Below, one piece after another: positions 46,622-55,593 of a DNA stretch of 64,000 nt. Source of the stretch: Streptomyces sp. NRRL F-5126. GTDB lineage: Bacteria; Actinomycetota; Actinomycetes; Streptomycetales; Streptomycetaceae. Location: contig NZ_JOFZ01000012.1 of the NCBI RefSeq assembly GCF_000721265.1, positions 558,001 through 622,000 on the forward strand, in the 5' to 3' direction. Each line of letters opens with the position of its first letter. Within the stretch, counting starts at the first letter, position 1. Both the position numbers and the translations under genes were made by a program. Below the pieces are notes generated by a model. The model made no database searches. It saw only the letters and a program-made list of their open reading frames with translations, and was not told the origin of the DNA.

Positions 46622-47833
46622 GTGACTCCTTTCGGCTCCTCCCCGACCGTGATGGCCTGGCGGGCTCTTCTGGCACTCGCCGTGGTCTTCGTGATGCTCG
46701 CGACCACGGGGTGGACCGCCGTGCAGCGGGGCCAAAGACCGGTCGATCCGCTGAAGGCCGCCGTCGCGGCCTGGCGCAGGGGGTCGGTCGGGCACCGGCA
46801 CCTGCCGGACCCGCACTCACCGCCCGGCCGGCTCGCCACGTTCTTCGGATCGCTCACGGCCGCTCAGCAGACCAGGCTCGTCGACACGTACCCGCTGGCC
46901 GTCGGAAACATGAACGGCGCCCCGGTGAGACTGCGCTACCGCGCCAACCGGATCGCGCTGCGCCAGGAGGCGGCCGTCGAGCGGCACCGCTCGCAGGACA
47001 AACTGCTCTCGCGCGACGGGCGCTCGCACGCCCTGCAGACCATGCTGACCTACCAGGCGATGCTGGCGCCCGGCCGCAGGTTCCTGGCCTTCGACCCCTC
47101 GGGCAGCGGGCGGGTCGCGGAGGTGTTCGGCGATCTGGCGCACGCGCAGCGGGTCTCCGTGGTCGTGCCCGGCGTCGACACCAACGTGCTGACATTCCAG
47201 AAGACGGGCAAGTGGTACAGCGCGCCGTCCGGCATGGGCTCCGCGCTGTACACGGCGGAGCGCGCCGCCTCCCCGGCGACGAGCACCGCGGTGATCGCCT
47301 GGGCCGACTACACCGCACCGGCGGGGCTCGGCATGGACGCGGCCATAGGGACGCTCGCGAAGGCAGGGGCCGTGCGCCTGACGGCGCTCACGAAGGCGCT
47401 GCCCGGCAGGACGCCGATCGCGCTGTTCTGCCACAGCTACGGCTCCGTGGTGTGTGGCATGGCCGCGCGCACGCTGCCGCCGCGCGTGCGGGACGTCGCC
47501 GTCGCCGGCAGCCCCGGCATGCGCGTGGGCAGCGAGCGCGGCCTGCACACCCGGGCGCGCGTGTGGGCTATGCGCGACGCGGGCGACTGGATCCAGGACA
47601 TCCCCTACGTGGACGTCGTCGGCCTCGGCCACGGCGCCGACCCCGTCTCCCGCGGCTTCGGCTCGCGCGTCGTGTCGGCGGCCGGTGCGCAGGGCCACAG
47701 CGGCTACTTCCAGCCGGGGACGACGAGCCTCGACAACTTCGCCGACATCGGTGTCGGCGACTTCGGCGCGGTCGCGTGCGCGCGGGGCGTTTCGGGCTGC
47801 CACAGTGGAATCCACGTCGAGGACCCCGCCTGA
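46622..47833 (+). CDS. DUF1023-family alpha/beta hydrolase, membrane-anchored
   Basis: A 403-residue protein. The N-terminal hydrophobic segment (ALLALAVVFVMLATTGWTAV) probably anchors or exports it. The C-terminal alpha/beta hydrolase (DUF1023) contains VVVPGVDTNVLTF, WADYTAPAGLG and the nucleophile elbow LFCHSYGSVV (GxSxG-like with C-H-S-Y-G). A later His lies in GHSGYF. GTG at 46622 is adopted; AGGTGATAG precedes it. The substrate is unknown; esterase or lipase activity is likely. Confidence 0.88.
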   Translation: MTPFGSSPTVMAWRALLALAVVFVMLATTGWTAVQRGQRPVDPLKAAVAAWRRGSVGHRHLPDPHSPPGRLATFFGSLTAAQQTRLVDTYPLAVGNMNGAPVRLRYRANRIALRQEAAVERHRSQDKLLSRDGRSHALQTMLTYQAMLAPGRRFLAFDPSGSGRVAEVFGDLAHAQRVSVVVPGVDTNVLTFQKTGKWYSAPSGMGSALYTAERAASPATSTAVIAWADYTAPAGLGMDAAIGTLAKAGAVRLTALTKALPGRTPIALFCHSYGSVVCGMAARTLPPRVRDVAVAGSPGMRVGSERGLHTRARVWAMRDAGDWIQDIPYVDVVGLGHGADPVSRGFGSRVVSAAGAQGHSGYFQPGTTSLDNFADIGVGDFGAVACARGVSGCHSGIHVEDPA

Positions 47834-47883
47834 CGCGCGTAGATTTTCGTGCTTTGACAGGAGACGTACGGGGAATCGCGGCC

Positions 47884-47889
47884 TACGAT
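47884..47889 (+). promoter_or_regulatory. Putative -10 box TACGAT for the DUF4429 gene
   Basis: TACGAT lies 7 nt before ATG 47897 with no ribosome-binding site in between, so a leaderless start is likely. A TTGACA at 47854-47859 is 24 nt upstream, too far for a standard spacer. Confidence 0.45.
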
Positions 47890-47896
47890 GTGGCAC

Positions 47897-48823
47897 ATGG
47901 GTGACGTACTGGCCGGTTTCCACGCCACCTGGGAGTTCGAGGGCGACTCCGTGCTGATCCGTTTCGGACGCGGGATACGCACGCCCAGACTCTTCCAGGC
48001 GCTGCGCGAGCGCCGCATCCCCCATGCGGCGCTGGCATCGGTGAGCGTGTCACCCGGCAGACGTGGCACGGTCGTTCTGCGCGCCACCGTGCGTCCGGGC
48101 GCCGACCCGCTGATGGACGTGGCGGCGGGCCAGCTCAAGGAGGCGTACGACCCCTACCGTCTCGTGCTGCCCGCCGGGCGCGAGACGCTCGCGGAGTACT
48201 ACGCCGAGGAGTTGCGCTCCGTGCTGTCCGGCGGCGCGGACGGCGCGGAAGTGGCCGAGGCGCGCCTGGTGGCCGCGCCCGAGGCGCCGCTCGGCTTCAA
48301 GGCCTACGACGGCAAGGCGACGTTCGACGGCAGCCGGGTCGCCTTCCGGTGGTCCTGGACGGGCGCGTCGACGGAGAAGTGGAAGGCGGGCGACCAGACG
48401 TTCCACGTCGGAGACCTCCAGGGCGTCGAGTGGCGCTCACCCGAGGCGTTCGACGGCTACCTGCGCCTCGTGCGGCGCGAGAGCGCCCAAGGGCCCGCGC
48501 ACGGAGCCTTGCGCGGCAACATCCCCGGCCAGCCCGAGTCCCCCGAGGCGGAGCGGCGCGCCGAGGCCGACCACGACCCGGCCGCCGTCGTCTTCGGCCT
48601 CGGCTACGGGCCCGTGCACGAGTCGCTGCCGTTCGCGGCGGCGGTGCTCGCCGCGGTGCGGGGCGGCGGCGGTGGCCGGACCCACGCGGTGGTGCCGGCC
48701 GCGGCCGACCCGTCGGGCGCGGTGGCGGACCGCATCCGCCACCTGGGCGAGCTGCACCGGGCGGGGCTCGTGACCGACGAGGAGTTCAGCACGAAGAAGG
48801 CGCAACTGCTCGCCGAGCTCTGA
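47897..48823 (+). CDS. DUF4429 protein with C-terminal SHOCT motif
   Basis: A 308-residue protein with two DUF4429 copies: VLAGFHATWEFEGDSVLIRF at the start and LGFKAYDGKATFDGSRVAFR in the middle. A C-terminal SHOCT motif (RIRHLGELHRAGLVTDEEFS) ends the protein. ATG at 47897 gives the family start MGDVLAG; an ATG 9 bp upstream is possible but less consistent with the -10 box. SHOCT and DUF4429 are membrane- or oligomer-associated modules of unknown role. Confidence 0.9.
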   Translation: MGDVLAGFHATWEFEGDSVLIRFGRGIRTPRLFQALRERRIPHAALASVSVSPGRRGTVVLRATVRPGADPLMDVAAGQLKEAYDPYRLVLPAGRETLAEYYAEELRSVLSGGADGAEVAEARLVAAPEAPLGFKAYDGKATFDGSRVAFRWSWTGASTEKWKAGDQTFHVGDLQGVEWRSPEAFDGYLRLVRRESAQGPAHGALRGNIPGQPESPEAERRAEADHDPAAVVFGLGYGPVHESLPFAAAVLAAVRGGGGGRTHAVVPAAADPSGAVADRIRHLGELHRAGLVTDEEFSTKKAQLLAEL

Positions 48824-48840
48824 CGCATGCGGCGCCCGCC

Positions 48841-49344
48841 TCAGCGGGGTTGCCTTCGGGCACGGGCGGTCCCCGCGGCCTTCGCCTCCCACGCCAGGCG
48901 TGCGTTGCCGTAGAAGTCGATCTTGTGGTCGAGTACGGCGACGGTGGTCTGGAGCTCCCGGATCCTCGCGAGGACGTCGCCCCGGGTGCGCCGCAGCAGC
49001 TCCTGGCGCGCCTCGAACGTCGAGTCGCCCTGCCTCGTCATCTCGGCGTAGCGGACCATGTCCGCCACGGGCATGCCCGTGAGCCGCAGCTTGCCCACAA
49101 AGGCGAGCCAGTCCAGGTCACGGTTGCTGAAGCGGCGCTGGCCGGTGTGCGACCGCTCGACGTGCGGCATCAGCCCGATGCGCTCGTACCAGCGCAGGGT
49201 GTGCGCGGTCAGGCCGGTGACGGCGACGACCTCGCTGATCGTGTACTGGTCCTCGCCGTCGGGCCGCGGGTGCGCGGCCGGCGTCGAGGCGCGGTCGTCG
49301 TCCCGCCCCTGTGCCCCCGCGGGTGTGCTCTCGGTGAGCGTCAT
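48841..49344 (-). CDS. MerR-family transcriptional regulator
   Basis: A 167-residue MerR protein. The winged HTH (about residues 34-100) includes YTISEVVAVTGLTAHTLRWY and ERIGLMPHVERSHTGQRRFS. A C-terminal coiled coil ends in HKIDFYGNARLAWEAKA. No metal-binding Cys cluster is seen, so the effector is probably organic or redox. Its promoter has the 19-bp spacer and central palindrome typical of MerR-controlled genes, indicating autoregulation. A GNAT gene diverges from it. Confidence 0.93.
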   Translation of the reverse strand: MTLTESTPAGAQGRDDDRASTPAAHPRPDGEDQYTISEVVAVTGLTAHTLRWYERIGLMPHVERSHTGQRRFSNRDLDWLAFVGKLRLTGMPVADMVRYAEMTRQGDSTFEARQELLRRTRGDVLARIRELQTTVAVLDHKIDFYGNARLAWEAKAAGTARARRQPR

Positions 49345-49350
49345 GGCTCC

Positions 49351-49381
49351 ACGCTAATTCCTTGGAGTGCACTCCAGGCAA
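49351..49381 (-). promoter_or_regulatory. MerR-type promoter with 19-bp spacer and GGAGTGCACTCC operator
   Basis: On the minus strand: -35 TTGCCT (49381-49376), 19-bp spacer, -10 TAGCGT (49356-49351), then 6 nt to the ATG. GGAGTGCACTCC (49364-49375) is a perfect 12-bp palindrome inside the spacer, close to the operators of NmlR/AdhR-like MerR proteins. The long spacer and the leaderless start are both characteristic. Confidence 0.8.
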
Positions 49382-49399
49382 TACGCGCGGCGGACGCCT

Positions 49400-49405
49400 T
49401 ACGCT
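49400..49405 (+). promoter_or_regulatory. Putative -10 box TACGCT for the GNAT gene
   Basis: TACGCT ends 7 nt before ATG 49413, the leaderless geometry. No conventional -35 lies upstream, but the MerR palindrome at 49364-49375 is close enough for that regulator to affect this gene also. Confidence 0.45.
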
Positions 49406-49412
49406 GCGGCCC

Positions 49413-49946
49413 ATGGACACCGCATCCCCCGCCGACCGCGCACCCACCGGCCAGGGCACGTACGAAGGCACGCAGGCCGATCCGCCCGTGCGGGCCGCGC
49501 GGGCCTCGGACGCCGAGGAGCTCGTGCGCCTGCGCGCCGTGATGCTCGGCTCGCTCCGCCCCTGCGACGACGACTCCTGGCAGCCCGCGAGCGTGGCCGT
49601 CCTGCGCGAGCGGCTCGCCGAACCGGGCGGCAGCCTGGCCGCGTTCGTCGTGGACGCACCCGGCGCTTCCGGTGTGCTCGCGGCGTGCGCCGTCGGCACC
49701 GTGGAGCAGCGGCTCGGCGCGCCGGGCAACCACGCGGGCCTGTCGGGCCACGTGTTCAGCGTCGTCACCGACGCGGCGATGCGGCGGCGCGGCTACTCGC
49801 GCGCCTGCATGCGGGCGCTGCTCGCCTGGTACCGCGAGCGGGGCGTGGTCAAGATCGACCTGCACGCCTCACCCGAGGGTGAGCCGCTGTACGCGTCACT
49901 GGGATTCGTGCGCACTCCGGCGCCCTCGATGCGCCTGATGCTGTGA
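49413..49946 (+). CDS. GNAT-family N-acetyltransferase
   Basis: A 177-residue acetyltransferase. ATG at 49413 gives MDTASPADRAPTG and is supported by the -10 box; upstream codons are unconserved. Motifs: GHVFSVVTDAAMRRRGYSRA (acetyl-CoA loop R-R-R-G-Y-S) and IDLHASPEGEPLYASLGFVR (C-terminal beta-alpha). Divergent from MerR. The substrate is unknown. Confidence 0.9.
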   Translation: MDTASPADRAPTGQGTYEGTQADPPVRAARASDAEELVRLRAVMLGSLRPCDDDSWQPASVAVLRERLAEPGGSLAAFVVDAPGASGVLAACAVGTVEQRLGAPGNHAGLSGHVFSVVTDAAMRRRGYSRACMRALLAWYRERGVVKIDLHASPEGEPLYASLGFVRTPAPSMRLML

Positions 49947-49983
49947 ACGGCGGTCCCGCGGACCGCCTGCGGCAGCCCTGAAA

Positions 49984-49989
49984 TAGGGT
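49984..49989 (+). promoter_or_regulatory. Putative -10 box TAGGGT for the serine hydrolase gene
   Basis: TAGGGT is followed by 7 nt and ATG 49997. No Shine-Dalgarno sequence lies between them, consistent with leaderless initiation. Confidence 0.45.
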
Positions 49990-49996
49990 CGGTCGC

Positions 49997-50821
49997 ATGC
50001 AGTGCCTGGAGCAGATCGAGAAGTGGCCCGTGGAGCACGCGGCGGCCGCCGTCGTACGCGCCGACGGGACCGTCGCCGGGACGTACGGGCCGGCCGGCCG
50101 GCGTTTCCCGCTCGCCTCGGTGACCAAGCCACTCGCCGCGTACGCCGTGCTCGTCGCGTACGAGGAGGGCGCGATCGAGCTCGACGAGCCCGCGGGACCC
50201 GACGGCTCGACGGTCCGCCACCTCCTCGCGCACGCGAGCGGCCTCGCGCCCGACGAGCGCCGCGCGCTGTCCGCTCCCGGCACCCGGCGCGTGTACTCCA
50301 ACGCGGGGTTCGAGACGCTGGGCGAACACGTGGCGCGGGCCACGGAGATCGCGTTTTCCGACTACCTCCGCGAGGCCGTGCTCGAACCGCTCGGCATGGC
50401 CGATACGGCGCTTGAGGGCACGGGCTCCCCCGCGCGGGACGCGGTCTCGACGGTGGACGACCTGACGCGGTTCGCGGCGGAGCTCCAGGCGCCGCGGCTG
50501 CTCGACCCGCGTACGGTCGCCGAGGCGATGACCGTGCAGTTCCCGGGCCTTGCCGGTGTGCTGCCCGGCTACGGCAACCAGCGGCCCAACGACTGGGGCC
50601 TCGGCTTCGAGATCCGCGACTCCAAGTCGCCGCACTGGACGGGCGCCTCGTCGTCGCCCCGCACGTTCGGCCACTTCGGCCAGTCGGGCACGTTCCTGTG
50701 GGTCGACCCGGACGCGGGCGCCGCGTGCGTGGCCCTGAGCGACCGGGACTTCGGCCCGTGGGCGATCGAGGCCTGGCCCCCGCTGACGGAGGCCGTCCTC
50801 GCCGAGCTGCGCACGTCCTGA
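49997..50821 (+). CDS. Serine hydrolase of the beta-lactamase/DD-peptidase fold
   Basis: A 274-residue protein. Active-site motifs: SxxK in LASVTKPLAAY, YxN in VYSNAGFETLG, and HFGQSGTFLW near the KTG position (H-x-G type). This is the class C-like or esterase-type beta-lactamase fold. No signal peptide is present, so it is probably a cytoplasmic esterase or amidase rather than a periplasmic lactamase. The substrate is unknown. Confidence 0.9.
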   Translation: MQCLEQIEKWPVEHAAAAVVRADGTVAGTYGPAGRRFPLASVTKPLAAYAVLVAYEEGAIELDEPAGPDGSTVRHLLAHASGLAPDERRALSAPGTRRVYSNAGFETLGEHVARATEIAFSDYLREAVLEPLGMADTALEGTGSPARDAVSTVDDLTRFAAELQAPRLLDPRTVAEAMTVQFPGLAGVLPGYGNQRPNDWGLGFEIRDSKSPHWTGASSSPRTFGHFGQSGTFLWVDPDAGAACVALSDRDFGPWAIEAWPPLTEAVLAELRTS

Positions 50822-51127
50822 CCGCGCGGGGCGCACCCGCGCGCCCGTGCGTTCTCGCGCCCCCGCGTTCAGCCGCCGCACGCGGCGGGCGCCCTGCGAC
50901 GGCCCGGGCCCCGGCGACGGGCTCCGGCGTCGCGGAACGGCCCGCGCAGGCGGCCAAGGCGCCGCCGGACTCGTGGTCAGGCCCGTCGGCTCCCCGGCCA
51001 CCGCTGGTACGGCGCAGACCCCCGTCGCTCGGAGCCGCCCGGGGCAGGGGCGCCGGGGCTGGACCTGAGACCCGGCAGCGGCCGAGGCCCGTCACCGCCG
51101 AGACGGACGTGGCGCCCCATGCGCGGG
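50822..51127. other. Intergenic region, nothing recognised
   Basis: 306 bp between the convergent serine hydrolase and pirin genes. It is very GC-rich. I see no convincing gene, repeat or terminator; short GC palindromes are no more than expected at this composition. Confidence 0.6.
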
Positions 51128-51808
51128 TCAGCCCGGCGGCGCCATCTCCCAGACGAGGACCTCGGCCACGGCGCCGCCCGCGCCGTCTTCCGGGTTCGCC
51201 AGTTCCAGGCCCCGCGTGTCCGTGAGGCGCGCCGAGTCACCCGGCCGCAGCTCCTCGCCGTCGAGCAGTACCGCGCCGCGTACCACGTGCACGTAGACGT
51301 ACGCCCCGTCCGGCACCGCGGACCGCTCGCCCGGGCGCAGCCGGCGCACGTGCAGCATGGCCCCGGCCTCGGGCAGGGCGTACGGCGTCGAGTCGGCGAT
51401 GCCGCGCACGATGTCGTAGGCGGGGTCTCCGCCGGGCTCAAGTGGCGCCAGCCACATCTGCACGAAGACGAGGGGCGCGTCGCCCTCGTTGCGCTCGCTG
51501 TGCCGCACGCCGGAGGCCGAGCCGAGGCGCTGCACGTCGCCCGGACGGACGACCGTGGCGTGGCCCGCCGAGTCGCGGTGGGTGAGTTCGCCGGACACCA
51601 CCCACGTCACGATCTCGGTGTGGCTGTGCCGGTGCTCGTCGAAGCCCGCGCCGGGCGCCAGGCGCTCCTCGTTGCAGGCGACGATCGCGCCGAAGCGCAG
51701 GTTGCCGGGGTCGTAGAAGCTGCCGAACGAGAAGGCGTGCAGGGATTCGATCCCGGCCGCCGCGTCCCCGCCCCGATGCCGGTCCTCTGCGTACCGTACG
51801 GACATCAC
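51128..51808 (-). CDS. Pirin-family cupin protein
   Basis: A 226-residue bicupin. The N-terminal cupin has LHAFSFGSFYDPGNLRFG and the metal site FDEHRHSHTEIVTWVVSGEL (His-His-Glu). The second cupin (AYVYVHVVRGAVLLDGEELR) lacks the metal ligands, as usual for pirins. A GTG at 51808 lies 6 nt after TACCGT (51820-51815), fitting a leaderless start; ATG at 51805 is the next codon. Bacterial pirins often have quercetinase or regulatory roles. Activity here is not assigned. Confidence 0.92.
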   Translation of the reverse strand: MMSVRYAEDRHRGGDAAAGIESLHAFSFGSFYDPGNLRFGAIVACNEERLAPGAGFDEHRHSHTEIVTWVVSGELTHRDSAGHATVVRPGDVQRLGSASGVRHSERNEGDAPLVFVQMWLAPLEPGGDPAYDIVRGIADSTPYALPEAGAMLHVRRLRPGERSAVPDGAYVYVHVVRGAVLLDGEELRPGDSARLTDTRGLELANPEDGAGGAVAEVLVWEMAPPG

Positions 51809-51865
51809 GCCCCTACGGTAGCCCCGGCACGTCGACCACTTGCCCTGATGAGGCAGTCTTGTCCC

Positions 51866-53047
51866 GTGCCTGTACCCGCGAACGAACCCCATCCGCACGC
51901 AGCCACCCTGCGCCGCCTCGAACAGTCGTCGGGGCGGCTCGCCGCGAACGCCATCGCCCTCATGGACGAGACGCTGCCGTGGTACCGCGCGATGCCACCG
52001 GAGAACCGTTCGTGGATCGGCCTCGTCGCGCAGGCGGGCATCGCCGCGTTCACCGAGTGGTTCCGGCACCCCGAGACGCCGCAGGCGATCTCGACCGACG
52101 TCTTCGGCACCGCGCCGCGCGAACTGACCAGGGCGATCACGCTGCGGCAGACCGTGGAGATGGTGCGCACCACGATCGAGGTCGTGGAGTCGGCCGTGGA
52201 GGAGATCGCCGCGCCGGGCGACGAGTCCGTCCTGCGCGAGGCGCTGCTGCTGTACGCGCGCGAGATCGCGTTCGCCACCGCGCAGGTGTACGCGCAGGCC
52301 GCGGAGGCGCGGGGCGCGTGGGACGCCCGCCTGGAGTCCCTCGTGGTGAACGCGGTGCTCTCCGGCGAGGCGGACGAGGGCGCGGTCTCGCGTGCCGCGG
52401 CGCTCGGCTGGAACTCCCCCGACCACGTGTGCGTGCTGCTCGGCACGGCGCCCGAGGGCGACAGCGAGCTGACGGTCGAGGCGATCAGGCGCGCCGCGCG
52501 GCACGCCAAGCTCCAGGTGCTGACCGGCGTGCTCGGCAACCGCCTCGTGGTGATCGCCGGCGGCTCCGACAACCCGCTGCAGGTGGCGAAGTCGCTGATC
52601 GGCCCGTACGCGGCGGGCCCCGTCGTCGCGGGTCCCGTGGTGCCCGACCTGCAAGCGGCGACGCGCTCGGCGCAGGCGGCGGCCGCCGGGCTCAAGGCAT
52701 GCTCCGCGTGGCAGGACGCGCCGCGCCCGGTGCTCGCGGACGATCTCCTGCCCGAGCGCGCGATCGCCGCCGATCCGGCCGCGCGCGAGCAGTTGGTGGA
52801 GGAGATCTACAGACCGCTCGAAGAGGCGGGTTCCGCGCTGCTCGAGACGCTGAGCGTCTACCTTGAGCAGGCGAGCAGCCTGGAGGGCGCGGCGCGCATG
52901 CTGTTTGTGCATCCCAACACCGTGCGCTACCGCCTGCGCCGTGTGACTGACGTCACGGGGTGGTCCCCCTCCGACGTGCGATCCGCCTTCACGCTGCGGA
53001 TCGCGCTGATCCTCGGGCGGCTCGCCGACGCCGACGTACAGTTCTGA
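51866..53047 (+). CDS. fasR: PucR/CdaR-family regulator of fatty-acid synthesis (FasR)
   Basis: A 393-residue activator. An alpha-helical N-terminal part is followed by a GGDEF-like/PucR linker region. The C-terminal HTH is LSVYLEQASSLEGAARMLFV then HPNTVRYRLRRVTDVTGWSP. It lies directly upstream of fabD-fabH-acpP-fabF in the same orientation. In S. coelicolor the gene at this position encodes FasR, which activates the fab operon. Start GTG at 51866. Confidence 0.93.
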   Translation: MPVPANEPHPHAATLRRLEQSSGRLAANAIALMDETLPWYRAMPPENRSWIGLVAQAGIAAFTEWFRHPETPQAISTDVFGTAPRELTRAITLRQTVEMVRTTIEVVESAVEEIAAPGDESVLREALLLYAREIAFATAQVYAQAAEARGAWDARLESLVVNAVLSGEADEGAVSRAAALGWNSPDHVCVLLGTAPEGDSELTVEAIRRAARHAKLQVLTGVLGNRLVVIAGGSDNPLQVAKSLIGPYAAGPVVAGPVVPDLQAATRSAQAAAAGLKACSAWQDAPRPVLADDLLPERAIAADPAAREQLVEEIYRPLEEAGSALLETLSVYLEQASSLEGAARMLFVHPNTVRYRLRRVTDVTGWSPSDVRSAFTLRIALILGRLADADVQF

Positions 53048-53134
53048 GCTTGTAAGTTCTCCACAATTCCCCTTGCGGTTCTTCGTCCCTGTCCCCACGG
53101 GTCCAATGGACCGCCGACAAGAGAGAGTGGAAGC

Positions 53135-54076
53135 GTGCTCGTACTCGTCGCTCCCGGCCAAGGCGCTCAGACGCCCGGCTTCCTGACCCCCTGGCTCGAC
53201 CTCCCCGGCGCGGAGGAGAAGCTGCGGCAGTGGTCGGCCCTCATCGATCTTGACCTCGTGCGCTACGGCACCGAGGCCGACGAGGCGGAGATCCGCGACA
53301 CGGCGGTGGCCCAGCCGCTGCTGGTCGCCTCCGCGCTGCTGTCCGCGCGGCAGCTGTTCCCCTCGACGGACGACCTGACCGCGGCCGTCGGGGCCGTCGC
53401 GGGCCACAGCGTCGGCGAGCTCGCCGCCGCCGCGCTCGCCGGGGTCCTGACCGACGAGGAGGCGCTGCGCCTGGTGCGCACCCGCGGCCTCGCGATGGCC
53501 GAGGCGTCCGCCGTCACGAAGACGGGCATGGCCGCGCTGCTCGGCGGCAACCGCGACACCTCCATCGCACACCTCGAACGGCTCGGCCTGACGCCCGCGA
53601 ACGTGAACGGCAGGACGCAGATCGTGGCGGCGGGCACCATGGAACAGCTCGACGCGCTCGCTCAGGACAAGCCCGAGGGCGTGCGCCGCGTCGTGCCGCT
53701 CAAGGTGGCCGGCGCCTTCCACACCCACCACATGGCCCCCGCGGTCGACGCGCTCGAAGCGGCGACGAAGGAGCTCGCGCCCCGCGACCCGGCCCTGCCG
53801 TACGTCTCGAACAGTGACGGGCAAGCGGTCGCCACCGGCGCCGACGTGCTCGCCCGCCTGGTGGGCCAGGTCGCCAACCCGGTGCGGTGGGACCTGTGCA
53901 TGGAGACCTTCCAGTCCCTGGGCGCCACCGCCCAGGTGGAGCTGTGCCCGGGCGGTGCGCTCACCGGCCTGGCCAAGCGCGACCTGCCCGGAGCCGGGAC
54001 GCTCGCGCTCAAGACCCCCGATCAGCTCGACGCGGCCCGCGCGCTGGTCACCGAGCAGTCCTCCACGGCCGGATGA
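53135..54076 (+). CDS. fabD: Malonyl-CoA:ACP malonyltransferase
   Basis: A 313-residue acyltransferase. VLVAPGQGAQTPGFLTPWLD starts the fold. The catalytic Ser lies in VAGHSVGELAAAALAGVL and the His in GAFHTHHMAPAVDALE. It transfers malonyl from CoA to ACP. GTG at 53135; GAGAGAG precedes it. The palindrome GGTCC-AAT-GGACC (53100-53112) lies in the leader. It is first of the fab operon; fabH begins 15 bp after its stop. Confidence 0.96.
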   Translation: MLVLVAPGQGAQTPGFLTPWLDLPGAEEKLRQWSALIDLDLVRYGTEADEAEIRDTAVAQPLLVASALLSARQLFPSTDDLTAAVGAVAGHSVGELAAAALAGVLTDEEALRLVRTRGLAMAEASAVTKTGMAALLGGNRDTSIAHLERLGLTPANVNGRTQIVAAGTMEQLDALAQDKPEGVRRVVPLKVAGAFHTHHMAPAVDALEAATKELAPRDPALPYVSNSDGQAVATGADVLARLVGQVANPVRWDLCMETFQSLGATAQVELCPGGALTGLAKRDLPGAGTLALKTPDQLDAARALVTEQSSTAG

Positions 54077-54090
54077 AGGAGCACTCGATC

Positions 54091-55095
<1,005 letters not shown>

Positions 55096-55172
55096 GTGCG
55101 TTTTCCCGCAGGCCATCGGCCGAGGGAACGGGCACGAAGCACAACCCCACCACTATCGAAGGAGCGCCAGAC

Positions 55173-55421
55173 ATGGCCGCCACTCAGGAAGAGATCGTTG
55201 CCGGTCTCGCGGAGATCGTGAACGAGATCGCCGGCATCCCGGTCGAGGACGTCCAGCTGGACAAGTCCTTCACCGACGACCTGGACGTGGACTCGCTGTC
55301 CATGGTCGAGGTCGTCGTCGCCGCCGAGGAGCGCTTCGACGTCAAGATCCCCGACGACGACGTCAAGGAGCTCAAGACGGTCGGCGACGCCGCCGGCTAC
55401 ATCGCCAAGCACCAGTCCTGA
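55173..55421 (+). CDS. acpP: Acyl carrier protein
   Basis: An 82-residue acidic four-helix protein. The phosphopantetheine site is the Ser of DDLDVDSLSMVEVV. GAAGGAG precedes the ATG. It carries the growing acyl chain of type II fatty-acid synthesis. A long hairpin follows it before fabF, so it may be expressed at a different level from fabF. Confidence 0.97.
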   Translation: MAATQEEIVAGLAEIVNEIAGIPVEDVQLDKSFTDDLDVDSLSMVEVVVAAEERFDVKIPDDDVKELKTVGDAAGYIAKHQS

Positions 55422-55455
55422 CGCACCGCGCAGGACTGATCGGATCGCACGGCGG

Positions 55456-55530
55456 AGAGGCTCTTGTCTTGCCCAGTGTGGGATAGGTCGAGGGGACTCG
55501 GGCCCCGCAGGGGGTAAGACAACAGCCTCT
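55456..55530 (+). promoter_or_regulatory. Long imperfect hairpin between acpP and fabF
   Basis: AGAGGCTCTTGTCTTGCCC (55456-55474) and GGGTAAGACAACAGCCTCT (55512-55530) pair over 19 positions: 17 Watson-Crick, one G-U and one C-C mismatch. The 37-nt loop can fold further through GGGG/CCCC. It sits 35 bp after the acpP stop and 64 bp before the fabF start. It could be a partial terminator, an mRNA-stability element protecting abundant acpP message, or an attenuator. Confidence 0.75.
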
Positions 55531-55593
55531 GAGGCCACCCGGTGGTGGCGCCGTATGAATTCAAGCCTTCTAAACGTGGAGATAAGAATTCCA

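Noticed and set aside
53100..53112. GGTCC-AAT-GGACC as the FasR operator
   Set aside because: Arms of 5 bp are too short to stand out in this composition and I cannot match it to the known FasR site.
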